From Hofstenia miamia (lineage: Eukaryota > Xenacoelomorpha > Acoela), in assembly GCA_004352715.1 (NCBI GenBank), contig SCFE01000013.1, forward strand, positions 1,757,464-1,821,463: 64,000 bases of DNA, read 5' to 3'. A program made the position numbers and the translations under genes. Below the pieces are notes generated by a model, which worked only from the letters and a program-made list of their open reading frames with translations, did not search any database and was not told the origin of the DNA. Of this stretch, positions 58,900 through 64,000 are shown one piece after another (positions within the stretch are counted from its first letter, which is position 1; each line of letters begins with the position of its first letter).

Positions 58900-59580
58900 A
58901 TGAAAATGCAAAAGTTGATAATTAATGAAGCTATGACGAAATTTTGTATTTTACAGCCCAATAAAAGTAACTACGATGTTTCCAAAGTGAATTTGAAAAT
59001 AAATAATGTTAATGTACATATTGTAGACACTTTCAAGTACTTAGGCGTAACCATTGACTCAAAGTTAAGGTCAAGACTCACATTAATATAACAGTTAGAA
59101 AATTTGCTATAGGTATAAAAATTATCACACTAGTAGCTAAGCAGTTACCACGTTGTGCGATTATTCAACTTTTCCATGCTTACATAATGAGCCACCTTAA
59201 TTATGCAAACATTTTATTCACTGATCTAAGTAATGCGCTTTATAAAAAATTGACATTCAATTAAAATGGACACTAAATATCTCAGCAAAAAATTCATCGA
59301 AAACTAAACATTAAATTTCTAGGTCAATTCTCTTTCCAAAACCACTCGTCATTTTGAATACCCTGCTAATATTTTTCAATCTACTCAGAAATCTACCGCC
59401 TTATAAAGCAATTAAATTGCGAATAAACAACATTCGAGATCTAAACTTTTTACATGTGTTTTAAAGAAATCTTTCATTAAGATCGCTTTTTGAACCTGGA
59501 ATTCGTTTCCAAAGGAAATTAAAAGCCCTTAAAATTGAAATCTTCCTTAAGCAAACATATATTTCTTTGCATCATGGTAA
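58900..59580 (+). pseudogene. 3' part of a second non-LTR retrotransposon RT ORF
   Basis: The plus frame 58900-59091 reads LKINNVNVHIVDTFKYLGVT, which matches 'l.i.g..ie.v.sfKYLGV.iD..L.w..Hi' after the RT palm. After a shift it continues VAKQLPRCAIIQLFHAYIMS and HLNYANILF ('lp...l..lY.a.i...l.Yg...w'). It ends RSLFEPGIRFQRKLKALK, like the C-terminus of jockey/CR1-like ORF2. It runs opposite to the 57317-58850 RT, only 50 bp away, so two insertions meet here. Confidence 0.62.
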
Positions 59581-59599
59581 GATATAAATTTTACAACAA

Positions 59600-61070
59600 T
59601 GACTATACGATAACTCGTCATTAAAATATCAATATACAGTAATTTATCCATAGCCTGTAAAATTTGTTACAATTTGTAATTTATGTTGATTTGTACATAA
59701 GTTTTTTTGAAATTATTGACGCTATTCAGATAAATTATCAGTTATTAAATTGTAAACATTCATCTGAATATAGAATCTCTTATCTAATGTAATGTTTTTC
59801 GAAAATATGTTCAACTATTGTGAAAACCACTGATATTTAAAATGAATATCCGGATTTACAACTCGAGAATTAAGGTTACTCTTCATATATCTAAAATTAT
59901 CATTCATATTACATACCACAGCACTACTTGAATATGAGTTAGTTTTCTCATCACTTTAGAATGATACAAATATTTGCGAATTAATTGTAAAGCAATCAGA
60001 GCGGTTACATTGGAACTGTTGTCACGAGGAGTACAATTGGCCTAATTTAGAGAAATTATTTTGTATTCTTGGTTCTTTTTGTGGTGTCGACCGAAATGTT
60101 GATAAATATGTTTATTTGCTATAGTACATTAATTTAAGTTTTCGCCAATTGTGTTTATCTTTTCACTCGTCTAGAATCAAATTGATACACGTATGATAGC
60201 GAAGGTCGTTTATGTAAATTTTAAAATTTATATTAATTAAATTGTCATCTCCTCATTCTAGAATGTAAATTCATTTATCTCCATCGCAGTAATGTGTATA
60301 GATTTATAAAATAAATTAAAGAACACTGAGATATCGATATATCATTCAATCAATTTACACTATGCAATAGCTTTTTGAAATATTTTTTGCATTTAATATA
60401 ACGTGCAAGAAATTGCGTGTTTCACCAAAAATTACTACTATTTTTGAGCATTAAGAATTGATGAATGATAACTAGTTACTTTATTTGAGTATTCTAAGGT
60501 ATACTCACCATAGGTGCATTGAATTTTATAAATTACATTGGATCTATCAGTATGCTGTTGGCGATTTTAGACCATGCTTTGCGTTAAGTTTTTCAAATCT
60601 CATATATGAATGAATCTTTATTTTTTTATTGATTTTCAGAATTTTTGGCTGGAACTTTACATTTTTGGGTGAATTGATAAATTGAGTTAAATGAAGAAAT
60701 CGAATGTTAATTTTGTTTGTTACATTAGCAAAAAATATTTGTGTCAAAATGTTGAGTGTCTCGAAATTATTGAAAATCTCCTGCAAATGTCTTATAAGTA
60801 TAAGTATGTGTAAAAACGAATTTTGTCGTATAATTCCTGATGAAGCAAAGACAAAATCCAGTCATTTCTGAAAGGTCTAGTGAGATAGTATGAGATTTGC
60901 GAGAATGTAGTATTGATGTGAAAGATAAATCAGTTATTCAATGTTTATTTTAAATGTAAAGTATTGATTGAACACAAGCCTGTAGTTTGCACTGACTTAC
61001 ACTATTTGAAGTTTAATTCACAACATTTTAATGTTCATATCATCGTGGATTAATTAAGTCACTTATCTAT
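59600..61070. other. Intergenic DNA upstream of the acetyltransferase gene
   Basis: No coding pattern was found; ORF 60547-60786 (minus) is unassigned. It should contain the promoter of the gene at 61087, but no motif can be named. Confidence 0.35.
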
Positions 61071-61086
61071 TGCTTAAGTTTCAGAT

Positions 61087-61230
61087 ATGAGCACCTCGCA
61101 AATTGAGTTCAGAGTAGCTAGTCTTGAAGATATGGACAAGATGAAAGATTTTTTTATGGAAGGTCATTATTCAAGTGGTGACCCAATGGTTGTGGAACTT
61201 GTTAAAAGAAAGTTTTGGACGTTAAATGAT
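61087..61230 (+). CDS. Acetyltransferase exon 1
   Basis: The ATG at 61087 follows TTTCAG (AG at 61083-61084). It encodes 48 residues, ends at the GTATGT donor at 61231, phase 0, and gives the first strand and helix of the GNAT fold. Confidence 0.78.
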
Positions 61231-64000
61231 GTATGTTTTCAATTTTTCTAATAAAGCCTTATTTCAATTGAAATATTGGTATGAATAGCGTTTTCTGACA
61301 TTAAATATTTATTGAATTCACAAAATTTCTATGTTAAATAAAATGTTCTTCCCGATATCATCATCAAATCTCCAATATAATTTCAATAATATCTCTATTA
61401 TTCTTTTTCCGTAATTTGGTTTTGTAATTGTCAAATGCATAAAGAGCGTTATGAATATCAGATAATTGTTTTTTTCCGCTAGAGATTGAATACATTCTAA
61501 AACTGTCCATTTCTGCATTCAGTAGCGCATTTAGGAAAATTTAAAAACTACACACAATGGGTCTTGCATCATATAAAGATGTAGAATAGCATTGATGTAC
61601 CTTTGCATCATATTTATTGCATTGTGCTGTACCAGAATTTACATCTCGATAATAAATTTTCTAAGGTTTCAAACGACATATGTATAAAGACAAGTACATT
61701 AAAGTGAAACTGTAATCATAAGTTTTTTGTGAAACCGATAAATGTTTGGTTTTCTGAAAATTGCACAAATTTGAAATTTACTAAATTATAACTAGATTAA
61801 ATTATAATAAAGTTCTTGCTACATTTGAATTATATTTGCAACGTGTCTTTATTAATAACAGCTGTTGCTGTTCATTTAACATTCCATAAAATGCAGCTCA
61901 TTTGCCCATAGATCAGTGTAGCAAAAAGCTCATTTTTTTACCAGCTGAGCTGTGTCGAGCCATTTACTTTTTATACCGAACTGATTCGAACTAATGAAAA
62001 CCATTCTTAGCTGGTTTAGAAAATTTGCTGAAAATACATTATAATTCATTTTGCTTGACTGAAAGAGCCGATTTCAGAAAATCAGAAATTTGCAGCCGAA
62101 CAGAGCCAGCTGATTAATTAGTTGCCAAGTCTAATTAAAAAATGTTAGTAATAATGAAAAGTTTAAGAAGGGGATCCCCATGTTGATTTTCCCTATTATC
62201 ATTTGGATTTACACAACTCTTAATACCATTATGGAATTCTATGTTATGTAAGCCTCAATAACTTATTAACTTCAATGTTTGATAATTTATTACTAGTTAT
62301 TTAAAATCTTTTTTAGTTTAACGAACTTTTCGCATCATTTGTTGATGAAGATGCTCTCCAGTATGGACTCAGCACAATTGCAACTGTTAATGGAAAAGTT
62401 GTTGGTGCTTTTGTTAATTTTCCAATATACACAAAAGCGGTAATTACTATTTTATTGAATATGCTGATAATACGTTGATTTGTCTTCCAACTCTTGAAAA
62501 TTTAGAGATAACACATTCAATTAATAATTAGATCAACTTTTGGTATGAAGAAAATAAATTCGAAGTTAATTATAGAAAGTAGCTGCAAATGATTAAACCA
62601 TTGAAGAGAACATTTGCTGATAATATATCTAAAATTGATTCTTCAGTAACAACAATGAAATATCTTGGATTTATCATAAATAACAAGCTTTTATTTAAAA
62701 ATCATTGCTCAAGGCGAAATTTCTATATAATATTACAAGTAATAAGATTTTTAAATCAAGATGAAACGGAAATTTTATTTAATTCTTTAGTTAATTCTAT
62801 TGTACTTTATTGTATGCAAGTATATGCAGGTGAATCAGAAACATCTTTATCTAAGCTTAACAACATATGCAAGAAAGCGTTTAAATATAAACTTATTACT
62901 GAAGAATTAAATATTTTTAACATAATTGAAGCAAAAGACAAAGCCTTACATTAACCCATCGAAGACCTCCAAAAACATCCCCTAAAACAATTCATTACCA
63001 AGAGAACTGAATACGCTACATCAAAATTAAGAAAAAATAATTCACCGAAATCATTCTCATCCAAGACAATTATTTCTCTTATTATTAATTATTATTTTTT
63101 AGTTTGGTAGTTTGTAGTGCAGCGTACTGTATTGTAATCGTAAAATAGTTTATTATTATTATTTTCAGTGAAAGCTTTAATCTAAGCAAGGGCCAAACTT
63201 AGGGGTACTCTCATCTCTGCTAACCCCGTAGTAGTAAAAATGCAATAAAGTTTTTTTAATACTTTAAAATACCTAAAATTAAGTTGCAATGTAGTATTTT
63301 ACTTATTTATAAAATTGTAAGAAAATTCACTGTTTTTAATAAAGGCAAACGAATTCAAATGAAGCACAAAAATTTAACAAAATTGATGTTTTATTGGTGA
63401 TAGTTGTTAATATTGTAGGCAAGTGTCTGTTTATATTATTGTTATGGTAACCCATAAAATTACGAATTTTTGGCCCCCAGTGTATACATAGAGAATCTCA
63501 ATGATCCAAACACTTCTGGTAGTCGTTTTTCAAACGACGTTGATGTATTTGAATTAACAAATATGTCAAAAGCTGAATATGAACGCCATTCAGGAATGCT
63601 TTATAACATACAAACCAAGTGGTATTTTTATTGAGAGTAACTTAATTTGATATCATCACTACATGTGTATTTTCATTGTATCCAGCTGTCTTTTGTATAG
63701 GTGTGCCAAACAGTATATTTTGGTAAAAGAGTAAATTGTGTATTAGTTTATTGCAAAAATATTTTTACCGAAGTCCATTGCCGCGCATACTTGAAAGTTC
63801 TCTATGTACGTACTTTTAATTGTACTTTAGGTTGAGGCAAAGTTCATTGTTCCAGATGACCACCCTTCCAAGCCAATGTCACAGGTGCTTTCATATTTGC
63901 ATACACAAGTTAATCCTAATGTATACCCATCATCACGTCCTGGATGTGCATGGGCTATTTTGTCAGTCAGTTCTGAATTCAGAAGAAAGGGTATTGCACA
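61087..64000 (+). CDS. GNAT-family N-acetyltransferase (aaNAT-like), partial, runs off the right edge
   Basis: Exons 61087-61230 (48 codons), 62317-62439 (41), about 63494-63619 (42) and 63831 to the edge (56) give 187 residues. The start FRVASLEDMDKMKDFF is the usual beta1-alpha1 of a GNAT fold. GLSTIATVNGKVVGAFVNFP is the beta2-beta3 hairpin. AWAILSVSSEFRRKGIA is motif A, with the acetyl-CoA-binding R-R-x-G-x-A loop. The long insert between exons 2 and 4 (YERHSGMLYNIQT) is like insect and other invertebrate arylalkylamine N-acetyltransferases, which acetylate dopamine, serotonin and similar amines; the substrate here is inferred. Exons 1-2 have clean GT-AG junctions in phase 0. The limits of exon 3 are uncertain. 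The ATG lies 2 nt after a CAG acceptor. About 30-40 residues are probably missing beyond the window. Confidence 0.8.
61870..62136. mobile_element. hAT-like element remnant in acetyltransferase intron 1
   Basis: It contains CAGTGTAGCAAAAAGCTC (61915) at one side and GTTGCCAAGTCTAATT at the other. Between them are repeated GAGCC/CAGCTGA words like those of the remnant at 56642-56965. No 8-bp duplication was found. Confidence 0.35.
62317..62439 (+). CDS. Acetyltransferase exon 2
   Basis: The acceptor CTTTTTTAG ends at 62316. The exon has 41 codons including TIATVNGKVVGAFVNF, and the GTAATT donor is at 62440, phase 0. A retrotransposon relic begins only about 10 bp after the donor. Confidence 0.78.
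62446..63170 (+). pseudogene. 3' end of a non-LTR retrotransposon RT in acetyltransferase intron 2
   Basis: It begins with FIEYADNTLICLP (palm motif C, canonical YADDT, with Asn for the second Asp) and, after a stop, an open frame at 62589-62954. This has MKYLGFIINNKLLFKNHC ('+YLGf.iD..L.f..H'), LFNSLVNSIVLYCMQVYAG, and LSKLNNICKKAFKY ('L..LQ...+A.r.'). A short remnant follows with KRTEYATSKLRKN, then a (TTA)n tail near 63150-63165, as in RTE/CR1-like 3' ends. It is 5'-truncated and dead, and is in the same orientation as the gene. Confidence 0.65.
63494..63619 (+). CDS. Acetyltransferase exon 3 (boundaries uncertain)
   Basis: The open frame NLNDPNTSGS...ELTNMSKAEYERHSGML...QTK is clearly coding in character. 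To stay in phase the acceptor must be ATAGAG (ending 63493), whereas the stronger-looking CCCCCAG at 63480 would shift the frame. At the 3' end the GT dinucleotides near 63619 give phase 2, but exon 4 needs phase 0. An unseen indel, a sequencing error or a non-canonical site is possible. Confidence 0.55.
63831..64000 (+). CDS. Acetyltransferase exon 4 (cut by the window edge)
   Basis: The acceptor TGTACTTTAG ends at 63830. The frame VEAKFIVPDD...AWAILSVSSEFRRKGIA holds the acetyl-CoA-binding motif A and is open to the edge. Confidence 0.75.

Noticed and set aside
1-64000. CRISPR array, rRNA, bacterial operon or prophage
   Set aside because: No regularly spaced short repeats of that type, no rRNA sequence and no prokaryotic gene organisation; introns and animal transposons show a nuclear animal genome.

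Overview
This looks like AT-rich nuclear DNA from an invertebrate animal. Two spliced host genes are visible, with introns full of decayed transposable elements, (TA)n microsatellites and assembly gaps. No bacterial-type gene, operon, CRISPR array, rRNA or convincing tRNA is seen. The phylum cannot be fixed from the sequence. A 43-nt intron, and splice acceptors only 2-13 nt before both start codons, fit lineages with very short introns and possible spliced-leader trans-splicing (some tunicates, some flatworms), but this is inference.

Host gene 1 is a complete synaptogyrin on the + strand, in six coding exons (5086-5187, 8966-9089, 9133-9246, 40970-41127, 43783-43957, 47286-47320). Every junction is GT-AG with consistent phase, and the product is 235 aa, the normal length for this four-pass synaptic-vesicle protein. 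Its third intron is 31.7 kb and holds a 2.36-kb piggyBac-like element, a 4.88-kb Kolobok-like element with a nested TTAA MITE, several Tc1/mariner relics and several small MITEs. Host gene 2 begins at 61087 and runs off the right edge. It is a GNAT acetyltransferase resembling the arylalkylamine N-acetyltransferases, and its introns carry the tail of a non-LTR retrotransposon.

Layout. 1-360: tail of a Ty3/gypsy-type pol. 575-5085: AT-rich DNA with a pair of related MITE-like repeats. 5086-47320: synaptogyrin with its transposon-laden introns; intron 1 holds an RNase H fragment and an RT fragment on opposite strands, and the last two introns hold a PIF/Harbinger-like MITE, a full-length dead mariner and a hAT MITE. 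48.9-54.3 kb: a decayed Maverick/Polinton region, with a protein-primed DNA polymerase B in two opposed pieces, a four-unit tandem repeat and a small OB-like ORF. 55.3-55.9 kb: a foldback MITE with a perfect 8-bp target duplication. 57.3-59.6 kb: two non-LTR reverse transcriptase relics on opposite strands. 61.1-64.0 kb: the acetyltransferase gene.

The most distinctive structure is the Kolobok-like element at 35538-40417. It has TTAA target duplications, a Mutator/Kolobok-type transposase, a second ORF ending in a piggyBac-type cysteine-rich ribbon, and repeated near-palindromes of the type TGACAACAATTGTTGTCA on both sides of the genes. Gaps are at 10005-10025, 21972-22971, 54383-54510 and 57011-57251, with a single N at 55572.
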